Shown: positions 34,149 to 42,962 of the stretch, piece after piece
Position numbering within the stretch: the first letter of the stretch is position 1
Layout: each line of letters begins with the position of its first letter
Source of the DNA: Thermoanaerobaculia bacterium
GTDB taxonomy: Bacteria > Acidobacteriota > Thermoanaerobaculia > Multivoradales > JAHZIX01
Direction of reading: 5' to 3'
Length of the DNA stretch: 64,000 bases
Assembly: GCA_027069135.1 (NCBI GenBank)
Contig: JALXFE010000134.1
Coordinates: 1 to 64,000 of the forward strand
Made by a program: the position numbers and the translations under genes
The notes under the pieces: generated by a model
The model's database searches: none
What the model saw: only the letters and a program-made list of their open reading frames with translations
What the model was told of the DNA's origin: nothing

Positions 34149-35069
34149 ATGTCGATTCGATTTGACGGCCGAGTGGCCATCGTCACCGGTGCTGGCCAAG
34201 GTTTGGGCCGCTGTCATGCTCTGGGTCTTGCAGAGCGCGGAGCCAAGGTCGTGGTCAACGATCTGGGAGGGGCTCGGGATGGCACCGGAGCCTCCGGCGA
34301 AGCGGCGCAGGCCGTGGTCGAGGAGATCCGTTTGGCCGGCGGGGATGCGATGGCCAATGGGGCGAACGTGACCGACGCCCGCGCGGTGCAGGCGATGGTG
34401 CAATCCACCGTCGAGACCTGGGGCCGGGTCGATATCCTGGTCAACAATGCCGGCATCCTGCGGGATAAGACCTTCGCCAAGATGGAGTTGGACGATTTTC
34501 GTGCGGTGGTAGAAGTGCATCTCCTCGGGTCGGTGGTTTGCACCAAGGCGGTCTGGCCGGTGATGCGGGAGCAAGGCTATGGGCGAATCGCCATGACGAC
34601 GTCTTCGAGCGGCCTTTATGGGAACTTTGGTCAGTCGAACTACGGTGCCGCCAAGATGGGACTCGTGGGCTTGATGAACACCCTCGTGCTCGAGGGCAAG
34701 AAATTCGATATCCGGGTCAATTGCCTAGCCCCGGCGGCGGCCACCCGGATGACCGAAGACCTGATGCCGCCTCAGATCCTCGACCTTCTGGCACCGGAGG
34801 CGGTGACCCCTGGCCTCCTCTACCTGGTCAGTGAAGACGCACCCAATCGAAGCATTCTGGCGGCTGCTGCTGGTTCGTTTGCTCGCGCCATCGTCTACGA
34901 AACGGCGGGGGTGCATCTGTCGGCGGAAGAGCTCACCCCGGAAGGTGTGGCGAAGCATTGGGCCGCCATCGGCGACCCGGAGGGTCAGGAAGAGTACCTC
35001 GAGGGCGGGCAACAACCGGAGAACTTGCTGCGTCGAGCCGCCGAAAGCCGCGGCCTGAAGCCGGGTTGA
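34149..35069 (+). CDS. SDR 3-hydroxyacyl-CoA dehydrogenase, MFE-2 type
   Basis: The 306-aa protein has the short-chain dehydrogenase fold: cofactor loop TGAGQGLGRCHALGLAERGAK, NNAGILRDKTFAKM, and the catalytic Tyr-Lys in SNYGAAKMGL with its Ser in TTSSSGLYG. GAKVVVNDLGGARDGTG and the C-terminal extension of about 50 residues are typical of the dehydrogenase unit of peroxisomal multifunctional enzyme 2, which oxidises (R)-3-hydroxyacyl-CoA. With the MaoC hydratase it would perform the two central steps of beta-oxidation. GGAGG lies just upstream of the ATG. Confidence 0.9.
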   Translation: MSIRFDGRVAIVTGAGQGLGRCHALGLAERGAKVVVNDLGGARDGTGASGEAAQAVVEEIRLAGGDAMANGANVTDARAVQAMVQSTVETWGRVDILVNNAGILRDKTFAKMELDDFRAVVEVHLLGSVVCTKAVWPVMREQGYGRIAMTTSSSGLYGNFGQSNYGAAKMGLVGLMNTLVLEGKKFDIRVNCLAPAAATRMTEDLMPPQILDLLAPEAVTPGLLYLVSEDAPNRSILAAAAGSFARAIVYETAGVHLSAEELTPEGVAKHWAAIGDPEGQEEYLEGGQQPENLLRRAAESRGLKPG

Positions 35070-35084
35070 GGCGAGAGGCAATTC

Positions 35085-35900
35085 ATGGACGTTCGGGATA
35101 AAGTTATTCTTGTGACGGGGGGCGCCCACGGCATCGGTCGGGCGCTCTGTGAGCAGTTTCACGCGGCTGGCGCCAAGGGAATCGCCATCGCGGATCTGGA
35201 CGGCTCGGCGGCCCGGGCGGTGGCAGAGACGATGGGCGGCCTTGCTCTGACCACCGACGTCAGCCGCGAAGAGGAGATCCAGGGTGCCGTCGCGGCGACC
35301 CGAGAGGCCTTCGGTCCCATCGATCTGCTGTGCTCGAACGCCGGAGTGATGTTTTCCGACGCGCCCGGATGGATGGCCACATCCCAGACCAACGCTCAAT
35401 GGGAAAAGATCTGGAAGATCAACGTCATGGCCCACGTGTGGGGGGCTCGAGCGGTCCTGCCGAGCATGATCGAGCGGGGTTCAGGGTATTTGCTACACAC
35501 GGTGTCTGCAGCCGGACTCCTGAATCAGATTGGCGATGCGGCCTATTCCACGACCAAGCATGCGGCTCTAGGATTTGCTGAGTCGGTGGCGATCACCCAC
35601 GGGGACGAGGGCATCGGTGTGTCCGTTCTCTGTCCGCAGGCGGTGCAGACGGCGCTCTTCGAAGGGGAGGGGAGCGAGCGCATCGCTGCCGCTGCCTCCC
35701 AAGACGGAATCCTTTCGCCGGAAAAGGTCGCCGAGTTTACCCTGGAGGCGCTACGGGAAGGGACGTTTCTGATCCTTCCTCACCCCAGCGTTCGAACCTA
35801 TCTGGCCCATAAGAGCGCCGACCCGGACCGCTGGCTGCGGGGAATGCGGAAGTTTCGAAGAAGGCTCTTTGAAGAGTCAGTGAATCCGCGGGCTTTGTAG
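35085..35900 (+). CDS. Short-chain dehydrogenase/reductase
   Basis: The 271-aa SDR has cofactor loop TGGAHGIGRALCEQF, then CSNAGVMF, catalytic Ser in LLHTVSAAGLL and Tyr-Lys in AAYSTTKHAALGFAES. The acidic residue of IADLDG after the second strand suggests NAD. The substrate is unknown; from position it probably acts on a hydroxyacyl or alcohol intermediate of the same pathway. It starts 15 bp after the preceding SDR. Its last 24 nt overlap the convergent hybrid kinase gene. Confidence 0.88.
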   Translation: MDVRDKVILVTGGAHGIGRALCEQFHAAGAKGIAIADLDGSAARAVAETMGGLALTTDVSREEEIQGAVAATREAFGPIDLLCSNAGVMFSDAPGWMATSQTNAQWEKIWKINVMAHVWGARAVLPSMIERGSGYLLHTVSAAGLLNQIGDAAYSTTKHAALGFAESVAITHGDEGIGVSVLCPQAVQTALFEGEGSERIAAAASQDGILSPEKVAEFTLEALREGTFLILPHPSVRTYLAHKSADPDRWLRGMRKFRRRLFEESVNPRAL

Positions 35901-38366
35901 GGCCTTTGAGGCCTCGCGCCGGAGGCGACGAAGCATAGCCGGAAGGGCCTGCTCGAAGTCTCCGAGATGCTTCAGGCTCTCTTCCACCTTGCCGGCGGCG
36001 GCGTGCTCTTCGATCCGCCTCAAAGATTCCGCCAAACGGACCGCTCCCAGCTGCGCCGAAGCTCCCCGCAGGCCATGGGCCAGGGCTTGAGCCTCTGCAC
36101 ACTCCCCCCGATTCAAGGTTTCCTGAAGAGTCGTAAGGCCCTTCCGCGCGCGCCGGGTGAAGCTCTCTACGAGATGCTTGATCAGGACTTTTCCGCTGGT
36201 CCTTTCCAACTCTCTCAGGGAGGCCATGGCCGTGTCATCAAAGTCCTTTTCAATCTCCTCGGGGGGCTGCGCCGCTGCCTCGAAGTGTGAGTTTCCCAGG
36301 AACGAAGCGTCTTCTTCCGGGGCCAATCCGAGCCAATGATCGATGACCGCGGCTAGCTCCCGCTCGCCGTAGGGTTTGGAGATGAAATCGTCCATCCCCG
36401 CGTCGAGGCATTCCTGCCGGTGGCCCGAGAGGGCGTGAGCAGTGACCGCGATAATCGGCAAATGCTCTCCCTCCGCCTCGGCTTCACGAATCCTACGGGT
36501 GGTCTCGTAGCCATCGAGCTCGGGCATCTGGCAGTCCATCAGGACCAGGTCGAAGTTCTCCCTGCCCAGGGCCGCCAAGGCCTCGTTGCCATTGTTGGCA
36601 GCTTTAACCCGGTAGCCGAGATCCTCGAGCTCCCGGACAGCGACGATTTGATTGACCCATTCATCTTCAGCAACAAGGATTCTCTTGTCGGTACGAAACT
36701 GTCGAGCCGGTGCTTCCCGGGCGGAGAAGGTTCTCCGCAACTCCTTGGATTCCCGGCCCAAGGGAGCGGCGAAGGGAACGATAAAGGAGAACGTCGAACC
36801 GACCCCGGGAGTGCTCTCCGCGTCGATCTGGCCTCCCATGAGCTCGACGATCCGTTTGCTGATGGTCAGCCCGAGGCCCGTGCCTCCGAATTTTCGAGTC
36901 GTCGAAGCATCCGCCTGGGTGAAGGGGTCGAAGAGTCTCTCCAAAGCAAGCCGCGAGATCCCTATACCGGTGTCGATCACGCTGAATCGAAGAGGCAGAG
37001 GCGGAGCATCTCCACCGGTTCGCTCCACCCTCAGGGTGACGTTTCCGCGGTCCGTAAATTTGATCGCGTTAGACACCAGATTGATCAAGACCTGGCGTAG
37101 CCGATTGGCATCCCCGTGGACAACTCGCGGGATGCGGTCCTCGATCCGAACTTCGAGCTTCAACCCCTTTGCGGACGCCCGGGGAGAAAGTAGGTCGACA
37201 GTGCTTTGCACGGCTTCCAGCAGGTAGAAATCTCGCGGGTCGAGAGAGAGCTTGCCCGCCTCGATCTTCGAAAAATCGAGGACGTCGTCTATCAGATACA
37301 GCAAGCCTTCTGCAGAAGATTGAACGATCTCTGCATATCGCTGCTCGGTACTGGGAAGATCTCCTTTTCCCAGCAGCCGGGACATACCGACGATGGCGTT
37401 CATGGGGGTGCGGATTTCGTGACTCATGTTGGCCAGGAATTCGCTCTTGGCGCGGTTGGCCTTTTCGGCGTTCTGCTGAGCAAGAATCCTCGGTGTGACA
37501 TCCGTGATGGATCCGACGTACCCGACATGCCTCCCTTCGTGATCAAAATCCTGGACGGCCTGTCCCAGAACCCACACCACTTGTCCGAGGCTGCGAGAGA
37601 AACGGAATTCAATACGGGTGAGCTCGCCGCTGGCCTGGAGGCTCTGCCAATGTTCGAGGACTCGTTCCCGATCTTCCGGATGAACCGCCTGGAGCCAACC
37701 GGAGCCCATGGCGCGTTCCTTGTCGAGGCCGGTGATCTCGCACCAGCGCTGATTTACATACGTGCACCGGCCTTCGGCGTCGGAGCGAAAGATTCCTACC
37801 GGTGAGAGCCGAGTCAAGGATTCTGACCGGTCCCGCCGCTGCCGCCGCATGCGTTGGGTTTGCAAGGTAACGATGGCGGCGTACCCGCTGGTGATCAAGA
37901 AGGTTCCAAGTAGAGCCGCTTCGAAGGCCGGGTCGAAGCTCCGCAGTGACCGAGAGGCGAACACGAGAATTACGCTATAGCCGATCCCCATGAGGCCGCC
38001 GGCTACGACGACTTGAAGGGTTCGCGCGAACGGAGAGAGGACGAGAAAGATGCAGCCGAAAGCTACCAGGACCATGTAGCGCACCGCCGGCACTTCGATG
38101 CCGTACCCGGTGAACAATCCGATCGCGGCGAAGGTCGGAATGTAGACGAAGTGGCGGTCCCATGCCCTCCAGGCACCGGGTTTTCGACCCGCCATCCAGA
38201 AGATAGATCCCTGAACGAGGACTGTGAGCAGGAGTTGGAAGAGCCAGCGGTCCCAGCCGAAAGAAAGGACCCCCAGGAGTTTGAGGAGGGTTCCGAGGAC
38301 AAAGACCTGAAGAAAGCCCACCGCCGCGAGACCGACGTTTTTTTTGCTCTCTCTGAAGTCCAACAT
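35877..38366 (-). CDS. Hybrid sensor histidine kinase (MASE-like, PAS, HisKA, REC, Hpt)
   Basis: The protein of about 829 aa has six or so N-terminal TM helices (to about residue 180) and a PAS domain (190-310, with GIFRSDAEGRCTYVNQRWCEITG). HisKA has phospho-His in ANMSHEIRTPMNAIVG near 320. HATPase motifs are NLVSNAIKFT, DTGIGI and GTGLGLTI. A receiver follows (ILVAEDEWVNQ, phospho-Asp in LVLMDCQMPELDG). A C-terminal Hpt domain has His in LAHGLRGASAQLG. All phosphorelay residues are present, so it can run a four-step relay, but no output regulator is next to it. ATG 38366 is preferred over TTG 38375. Confidence 0.92.
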   Translation of the reverse strand: MLDFRESKKNVGLAAVGFLQVFVLGTLLKLLGVLSFGWDRWLFQLLLTVLVQGSIFWMAGRKPGAWRAWDRHFVYIPTFAAIGLFTGYGIEVPAVRYMVLVAFGCIFLVLSPFARTLQVVVAGGLMGIGYSVILVFASRSLRSFDPAFEAALLGTFLITSGYAAIVTLQTQRMRRQRRDRSESLTRLSPVGIFRSDAEGRCTYVNQRWCEITGLDKERAMGSGWLQAVHPEDRERVLEHWQSLQASGELTRIEFRFSRSLGQVVWVLGQAVQDFDHEGRHVGYVGSITDVTPRILAQQNAEKANRAKSEFLANMSHEIRTPMNAIVGMSRLLGKGDLPSTEQRYAEIVQSSAEGLLYLIDDVLDFSKIEAGKLSLDPRDFYLLEAVQSTVDLLSPRASAKGLKLEVRIEDRIPRVVHGDANRLRQVLINLVSNAIKFTDRGNVTLRVERTGGDAPPLPLRFSVIDTGIGISRLALERLFDPFTQADASTTRKFGGTGLGLTISKRIVELMGGQIDAESTPGVGSTFSFIVPFAAPLGRESKELRRTFSAREAPARQFRTDKRILVAEDEWVNQIVAVRELEDLGYRVKAANNGNEALAALGRENFDLVLMDCQMPELDGYETTRRIREAEAEGEHLPIIAVTAHALSGHRQECLDAGMDDFISKPYGERELAAVIDHWLGLAPEEDASFLGNSHFEAAAQPPEEIEKDFDDTAMASLRELERTSGKVLIKHLVESFTRRARKGLTTLQETLNRGECAEAQALAHGLRGASAQLGAVRLAESLRRIEEHAAAGKVEESLKHLGDFEQALPAMLRRLRREASKALQSPRIH

Positions 38367-38462
38367 TGGAAGCAAGCTCTTTCGCCAAAGGCTATCGGAA
38401 ACTCGACGTCCCTACATGGGGCCACCAGGATGGCAGCACAAACCGACGGGGTAGTTTAGCAT

Positions 38463-38963
38463 AGGAAGAAAGTGTTTTCGCAGCTATGCGGACGTTCCAA
38501 TTTGAGTAAGACTCATGAGTCTCCGGAGGCTGGAGATCGGGAGGACCAGCGCAGCGACACAGAGCCGGAGGATGCTGCGAGACGACCCCGAGAGAGGGGC
38601 CCGGGAGGGGGGAGAAAGAAGTGGCCGTCGCCCTCGACGGTGGCACCTCCGGGCGAAAGCTCATCCAACACACCGTGGTCAAAGATCAAAATGACGCCAT
38701 CGCCACCGCTTCCCCTTAGTGCCGTCACCGACGGCGTCGGCAGCGTGGAAGAGATCCGGGAGGGTCCGATCCGCGGATCCCTTCACCGGAGCGCCCTTGG
38801 GATAAGCGGCCCGGTCGCTGCCATCCGGGAGAGTGATGGCGATGGCGTCAAAAACGTCGCTTCCAAGCTCCACGAACCGCGTCTGGATTCCCGGCTTCAG
38901 AATGCGAAAAGGACGGTAGCTCTTCTCCAGGAAATTCGATCCATGAATCGTTTTCCCTAACAA
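38463..38963 (-). pseudogene. Probable frameshifted remnant of a secreted-protein gene
   Basis: Two leftward frames read as one protein broken by a shift near 38700-38730. The first runs from 38963 (RFVELGSDVFDAIAITLPDGSDRAAYPKGAP, then LPDLFHAADAVGDGT). The second carries on with SGGDGVILIFDHGVLDELSPGGATVEGDGHFF. Neither has a good ribosome site, and the second ends in a low-complexity stretch. The family is not recognised. It lies in a 712-bp gap (38367-39078) that otherwise holds only the pst terminator. A chance open frame cannot be excluded. Confidence 0.3.
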
Positions 38964-39045
38964 AATAAAAAACTTTAGATTCGAGGCTACGCTCTTCTTT
39001 CGAGCGGCTCAGGTGTAACGCGGAGAGCGAGAGAAAAAGGGCTCA

Positions 39046-39083
39046 GAAAAAATTGGAGAGGTAGCGAAGGCGTTTTCGCTACC
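39046..39083 (-). terminator. Terminator of the pst operon
   Basis: Read leftward, GGTAGCGAA-AACGCC-TTCGCTACC is a perfect 9-bp stem with a 6-nt loop, followed 7 nt later by a T-run (ATTTTTTC). The pstB stop codon TAG lies inside the first arm, so the hairpin begins within the gene end. Confidence 0.7.
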
Positions 39084-39891
39084 CGCGGGCGCCGCTGACA
39101 TATTCCTTTGTCAGGCGGTGTTGCGGTTGGGAGAAGAACTGTTCCGTAGGTGCTGTTTCGATCAGGGTACCGGCGCCGTTTTCGAGCCAGAAGAGTGCTG
39201 TTTGATCGGCGATGCGGCGAGCTTGGGAGAGGTTGTGGGTCACGATGATGACGGTGTAGCTCTCACGGAGGGAGGCGATGAGATCTTCGACCACTGCTGA
39301 GGACAGAGGATCGAGGGCGCTGCAAGGTTCGTCCAATAGAACCACTTCCGGTCCGAGAGCCAGCGCCCGGGCGATACAGAGTCGTTGCTGCTGGCCCCCG
39401 GAGAGAATCATCGCGGAAGAATCCAGCCGATCTTTCACTTCGTCCCAGAGCCCGACGTCCCGTAGGGCTGCCTCCGTCTTGGCCGCCAGCGCGGCGGAGT
39501 CCTGGGTACCGTGCTCCTCGAGGGGTAGCGTGAGATTCCGCCGGATCGACAATGGGAAAGGGTTCGGTTTTTGGAAGATCATGCCCACTCGCCGCCGCAG
39601 TGAGAGGACATCGAAGCCGCTTTGGTAAATGTCTTCCCCGTCGAGCCGCACCGAGCCCGTAACACGACATCCGGTGATCAAGTCCGTGAGGCGGTTGAGG
39701 GTCTTCAAGAAGCTGCTCTTGCCACAGCCGGAAGGACCCACCAACGCGGTGATGGATCCTCGGGGAATTTCGAGGTGGAGGTCCCGCAAGGCGTAGCTCT
39801 TGGCATAGGACACCGAGAGGCCTTCGGTCGAGATGCAGGCATCCTGCAGCTTCTGGGGGGAATCGAGGGTTTCTCGGGGTGAGGCGCTCAT
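39079..39891 (-). CDS. pstB: Phosphate ABC transporter ATPase
   Basis: PstB powers high-affinity phosphate import. The 270-aa protein has Walker A GPSGCGKSS, signature LSGGQQQRLCIARALA, Walker B VVLLDEPCSALDP and the PstB-typical LNRLTDLITGCRVTGSVRLDGEDIY and MIFQKPNPFPLSI. The H-loop is VIIVTHN. The ATG overlaps the pstA stop as ATGA. No phoU follows, though phoU is usually the next gene in such operons. A terminator hairpin overlaps its stop codon. Confidence 0.96.
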   Translation of the reverse strand: MSASPRETLDSPQKLQDACISTEGLSVSYAKSYALRDLHLEIPRGSITALVGPSGCGKSSFLKTLNRLTDLITGCRVTGSVRLDGEDIYQSGFDVLSLRRRVGMIFQKPNPFPLSIRRNLTLPLEEHGTQDSAALAAKTEAALRDVGLWDEVKDRLDSSAMILSGGQQQRLCIARALALGPEVVLLDEPCSALDPLSSAVVEDLIASLRESYTVIIVTHNLSQARRIADQTALFWLENGAGTLIETAPTEQFFSQPQHRLTKEYVSGARG

Positions 39892-40736
39892 GGCAGGGAT
39901 CTCCCTCCCAACCAGGTTTGGGTGGCCCAGGAGGCCAGGCTATTGATCAGGATGAGCAGCAGAATCAGGACGACCGCCGTGGCGTAGGCGTTGGCTTCCC
40001 CGCCGGGAACATTCATCGCCAGGTCATAAATGTGTACGGAGATGGAACGCCCGGAATCGAGGAGCGAGGACGGCATGCGGGTAACATAGCCGCTGGTGAA
40101 GATCAGTGCCGCGGTTTCCGCCAAGGCGCGACCGACACCGAGGACCAGGCCGACGACGATGCCATGGGACGCGGCGGGCAACAGAAGGTGTCGGAGGATG
40201 GTCGCGCGCCGCAAGCCGAGGGCGGCCCCACCGAGGCGTAGCTCCTCCGATGCGGAACGAAAGCCCGCCTCGGTCGCACGAATGAGGATCGGCAGTACCA
40301 TCAAGGCCAGAGTGAGGCCTCCTGACAGGATGGAGAATCCGAATCCCAGGACCTCCCCGAAAAAGACCGCACCGAAAAGGCCAAAAACGATGCTCGGGAC
40401 GGCCGCTAGAAGATCGAGGCTTCTGCGAATCCACCTCCCCACGCGACTCTTCCGTGGGATCCACTCGGAGAGAAACGCGGCGGTACCTACGCCGGTCGGG
40501 ATAGCGACCCCCAGGCATACGCCCAGGATGAGCGATGTCGAGACGAGGACGCTGGAAATCCCTCCGCTGCGGCCCGCATCCCGGGGTTGGGTGGTCAGAA
40601 AGCTCCAGGAGATTCCTTTGAAGCCGTGACCCAGCAGATCCCACAGAATCCAGAAAAAGGTGCCGGTGACGGCGAAGGCTACGATCCAGCAGAGGAAGGT
40701 AGCTGTGCGGTCCGCTTTCACAGAGGATCTATTCAT
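39888..40736 (-). CDS. pstA: Phosphate ABC transporter permease
   Basis: The 282-aa inner-membrane protein has six predicted TM helices and the binding-protein-dependent permease signature EELRLGGAALGLRRATILRHLLLPAASHGIV (EAA loop), which docks on PstB. GIPTGVGTAAFLSEW-like and AVPSIVFGLFGAVFF segments are typical of PstA. It overlaps pstC by 8 nt and pstB by 4 nt, so translation is coupled through the operon. Confidence 0.95.
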   Translation of the reverse strand: MNRSSVKADRTATFLCWIVAFAVTGTFFWILWDLLGHGFKGISWSFLTTQPRDAGRSGGISSVLVSTSLILGVCLGVAIPTGVGTAAFLSEWIPRKSRVGRWIRRSLDLLAAVPSIVFGLFGAVFFGEVLGFGFSILSGGLTLALMVLPILIRATEAGFRSASEELRLGGAALGLRRATILRHLLLPAASHGIVVGLVLGVGRALAETAALIFTSGYVTRMPSSLLDSGRSISVHIYDLAMNVPGGEANAYATAVVLILLLILINSLASWATQTWLGGRSLP

Positions 40737-41592
40737 AGGCTGGCTTCGGGGACAGCCGTTCGACGGCTGAGATCAAGAGTCCGACCAGGCCCATCAAGGC
40801 CAGGCCGCTGACGAAGAGAGCTGAACGATGGAACTGCGTCGCGTAGGCCATTTCGAGAGCGATATTGGCGGTCAGGGTTCTGATGGGGTCGAAAAAACTG
40901 GTGGGGACCTGGACGACATTTCCGCAGACCATGAGGACCGCCATGGTCTCCCCCAAGGCGCGGGCGGTGGCCAGGACACAGCCGGCACCGATCCCCGGAG
41001 CCGCCGCCGGCAGGGCGAGGCTGCGAACCGTCGTAAAGCGCCCCAGGCCGAGGGCCGCAGCGCCTTCGAAGTAGGACCGAGGAAGAGACCGCAGAGCCGA
41101 CTCCGCGAGCAGAGCCACCGTCGGCAGCACCATGAGCGCCAGGATCAGGGCTCCGGCGAGAAGGCTCTGTCCCGGGGGGCGAAAGCGAGTGATCCAGGGC
41201 ACCAGGACGACCAGCCCCCAGAATCCGTAGACCACCGACGGGATTCCCGCCAACACCTCGATCAGGCGACGGTAGATGTGAGAGACGCCGAGGGGGGCGT
41301 AATACCGACAGAAAATGGCAGAGATCACCCCGGCCGGGACTGCGAGGAGCATGGCCCCGGCCGTCACGGCCACGGTTCCGGCGAGCATCGGGACGAGGTT
41401 GAAGTTGCCGTCTGGACCCGCCGCCGGAAGCCATCCCGAATCTCCGAGGAATCGGCTAAGGCCCACCTGCCGTAGCGCCGGCCAAGCCTCGATGACGAGG
41501 AAGGCGAGGATGAGGACGATCGCTCCTCCAGCAAGAGCTGCCGCGAGCCCCAGGGCGCCGGCGAGCCAGCGGTCACCTCTCGATGGGGACAA
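40729..41592 (-). CDS. pstC: Phosphate ABC transporter permease
   Basis: PstC pairs with PstA to form the phosphate channel. The protein of about 287 aa has a first TM helix (ALAGGAIVLILAFLVIEAWPAL), a periplasmic loop with WLPAAGPDGNFNLVPMLAGT, and the EAA loop (EGAAALGLGRFTTVRSLALPAAAPGI). TTG at 41592 is favoured because GAGG lies 9 nt upstream. The alternative TTG 41619 would give 296 aa but has no ribosome site. The start lies inside the pstS end, so the genes overlap. Confidence 0.93.
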   Translation of the reverse strand: MSPSRGDRWLAGALGLAAALAGGAIVLILAFLVIEAWPALRQVGLSRFLGDSGWLPAAGPDGNFNLVPMLAGTVAVTAGAMLLAVPAGVISAIFCRYYAPLGVSHIYRRLIEVLAGIPSVVYGFWGLVVLVPWITRFRPPGQSLLAGALILALMVLPTVALLAESALRSLPRSYFEGAAALGLGRFTTVRSLALPAAAPGIGAGCVLATARALGETMAVLMVCGNVVQVPTSFFDPIRTLTANIALEMAYATQFHRSALFVSGLALMGLVGLLISAVERLSPKPAYE

Positions 41593-42526
41593 AGAGCTGC
41601 GCCTCGATGAGGTCGTCAACGGCGTCGGATCGGGCGAAGTCCAGAAACGCGGCGGCCAGACCGGTGGGCTGGTCCCGGGTGACGAGGTTCAAGGGGCGGG
41701 CGATGGGAAACAGCCCCCGGGCGACGTTTTCCGTCGTAGCGGCGATTTCCCCAGCGGCCAGGAGCTTGATGGGCGTCCCTCGGCGGCGTTCGAAATCCGC
41801 CGTCCCGATGGAGACATAGGCGATCGCATCCGGGTTGCCTTGCACCGTCTTGATGCCCTGCTGATTGTCACCGATCACCACGTCCGGCTGCACTTGAGAC
41901 GGTTGGAGGTCAAAGTAGTCGAGAAACACCTCCTGGGTCGCTCGACCGTCGGCCTTGTGGACCACGGTAATCGGGCGCTCGAGGCCACCGACCCCTTTCC
42001 AGGTCTCGATGCGTCCGGTGTAGATGGCGACGACTTCTTCGTCGGTGAGGGAAACTACCGGGTTGTCTGCGTGGACGATCAGCGCCACCCCGTCGCCCGC
42101 GATGGGGAAGGCCAGGAGGTCTCCTTCCCCGTCTTTAAGAGCCCGGGAGGCCATACCGATGTCCGCAGTTCCGGAGCGGGCGTCGGCGATGCCCCGGGAG
42201 GAGCCACCGGTTTGGACATCGATGCGGACTCGCGGATGGACCTCCTCGAAGCGCCGGCCCATCTCCGCCGCCAGGGGAGCGATGGTGCTGGAGCCGGTCA
42301 AGACCAGCTTCCCGGAAAGCCCCGGTCCGCTGTCCGCGTCTGCGGGCTTGCCGCAGGCCGTCGTCAGAAGGCAACCACCGATCAGCAGAGCCAGCGCCCC
42401 TCGCCACAAGAGACGCTTCCATCCGCCGGGGCCTGTCCCGGCCCGCGCAGAGAAAACGCCAGCACTCTCCGGACCCGGTAGCGGGCTCGTCAATTTCTTT
42501 CTGGGTGAAGGGCCTGGGTTGAGCAT
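41573..42526 (-). CDS. pstS: Phosphate-binding lipoprotein of the Pst transporter
   Basis: The 317-aa protein has a long N-terminal stretch before the membrane signal. The lipobox LLTTAC places the lipidated Cys near residue 60 and anchors it in the periplasm. The binding-protein core shows LVLTGSSTIAPLAAEMGRRF, the phosphate loop TGGSSRGIADARSGTADIGMASR, and VHADNPV. These match the PstS phosphate-binding Ser/Arg/Thr set. ATG 42526 has AGGAGA upstream; a longer frame to 42658 overlaps the regulator gene and is unlikely. It is the first transporter gene after the ArsR-type regulator. Confidence 0.94.
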   Translation of the reverse strand: MLNPGPSPRKKLTSPLPGPESAGVFSARAGTGPGGWKRLLWRGALALLIGGCLLTTACGKPADADSGPGLSGKLVLTGSSTIAPLAAEMGRRFEEVHPRVRIDVQTGGSSRGIADARSGTADIGMASRALKDGEGDLLAFPIAGDGVALIVHADNPVVSLTDEEVVAIYTGRIETWKGVGGLERPITVVHKADGRATQEVFLDYFDLQPSQVQPDVVIGDNQQGIKTVQGNPDAIAYVSIGTADFERRRGTPIKLLAAGEIAATTENVARGLFPIARPLNLVTRDQPTGLAAAFLDFARSDAVDDLIEAQLFVPIER

Positions 42527-42569
42527 TCTCAAAGAAATCTCCTGAGAGTCTTTTCCTAGGGGCAGAGGC

Positions 42570-42893
42570 CTAGCCCCCGGTCTTTGCGGAGGAAGCCTCG
42601 AAGGCGAGGACGCAGCAGCCGAGATTGATGGCCTCTCCGGCTTGCCGAATCGAGACATCCGGGGCCACTCGGTAGAGCACAGCCTTTCCGTCCCGCTCCG
42701 CCGTGACCAGGCCCGCGTCCCTCAAGACGCGAAGGTGATGGGAGAGCAGGCTTTGCTCGACCTCGACGAGCCTCTGCAATTCACCCGCATGCTTCGGTCC
42801 TTCCAGGAGGAGCCTTACAACCTGCAATCTCTTATCCTCCGCCAGAACCTTGAGGCGGTCGGAGCAGGAGGGTTGGGTTTCGGTAGTGGCCAT
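42570..42893 (-). CDS. ArsR-family repressor heading the pst operon
   Basis: The 107-aa protein is a winged-helix regulator of the ArsR type: DKRLQVVRLLLEGPKHAGELQRLVEVEQSLLSHHLRVLRDAGLVTAERDGKAVLYRVAP. The ELCVCDL-type metal site of classical ArsR is absent. Instead it ends INLGCCVLAFEAS, with two adjacent Cys as a possible sensing site. It precedes pstS by 43 bp in the same direction. A perfect inverted repeat in its own promoter is the likely operator. Control of phosphate uptake, or sensing of arsenate or phosphate, follows from position only. Confidence 0.88.
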   Translation of the reverse strand: MATTETQPSCSDRLKVLAEDKRLQVVRLLLEGPKHAGELQRLVEVEQSLLSHHLRVLRDAGLVTAERDGKAVLYRVAPDVSIRQAGEAINLGCCVLAFEASSAKTGG

Positions 42894-42928
42894 AGTCGTT
42901 TCTCTCGTGGGAGCTGTGGATTCGATTC

Positions 42929-42954
42929 AACCGATTTTCATATCAAAATCGGTT
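42929..42954. promoter_or_regulatory. Operator of the ArsR-type regulator
   Basis: AACCGATTTT-CATATC-AAAATCGGTT is a perfect 10-bp inverted repeat with a 6-nt spacer, 36 nt before the regulator ATG. It lies between the -35 and -10 of the likely promoter, where a repressor would block polymerase. The spacing fits a winged-helix dimer. Confidence 0.75.
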
Positions 42955-42962
42955 CATGTCAA
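42934..42962 (-). promoter_or_regulatory. Likely promoter of the arsR-pst operon
   Basis: On the minus strand TTGACA (42962-42957) and the weaker GAAAAT (42939-42934) are 17 nt apart. The -35 is perfect and the -10 matches TATAAT at 4 of 6 positions. The inverted repeat at 42929-42954 covers the spacer and -10, which suggests repression. Confidence 0.55.
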
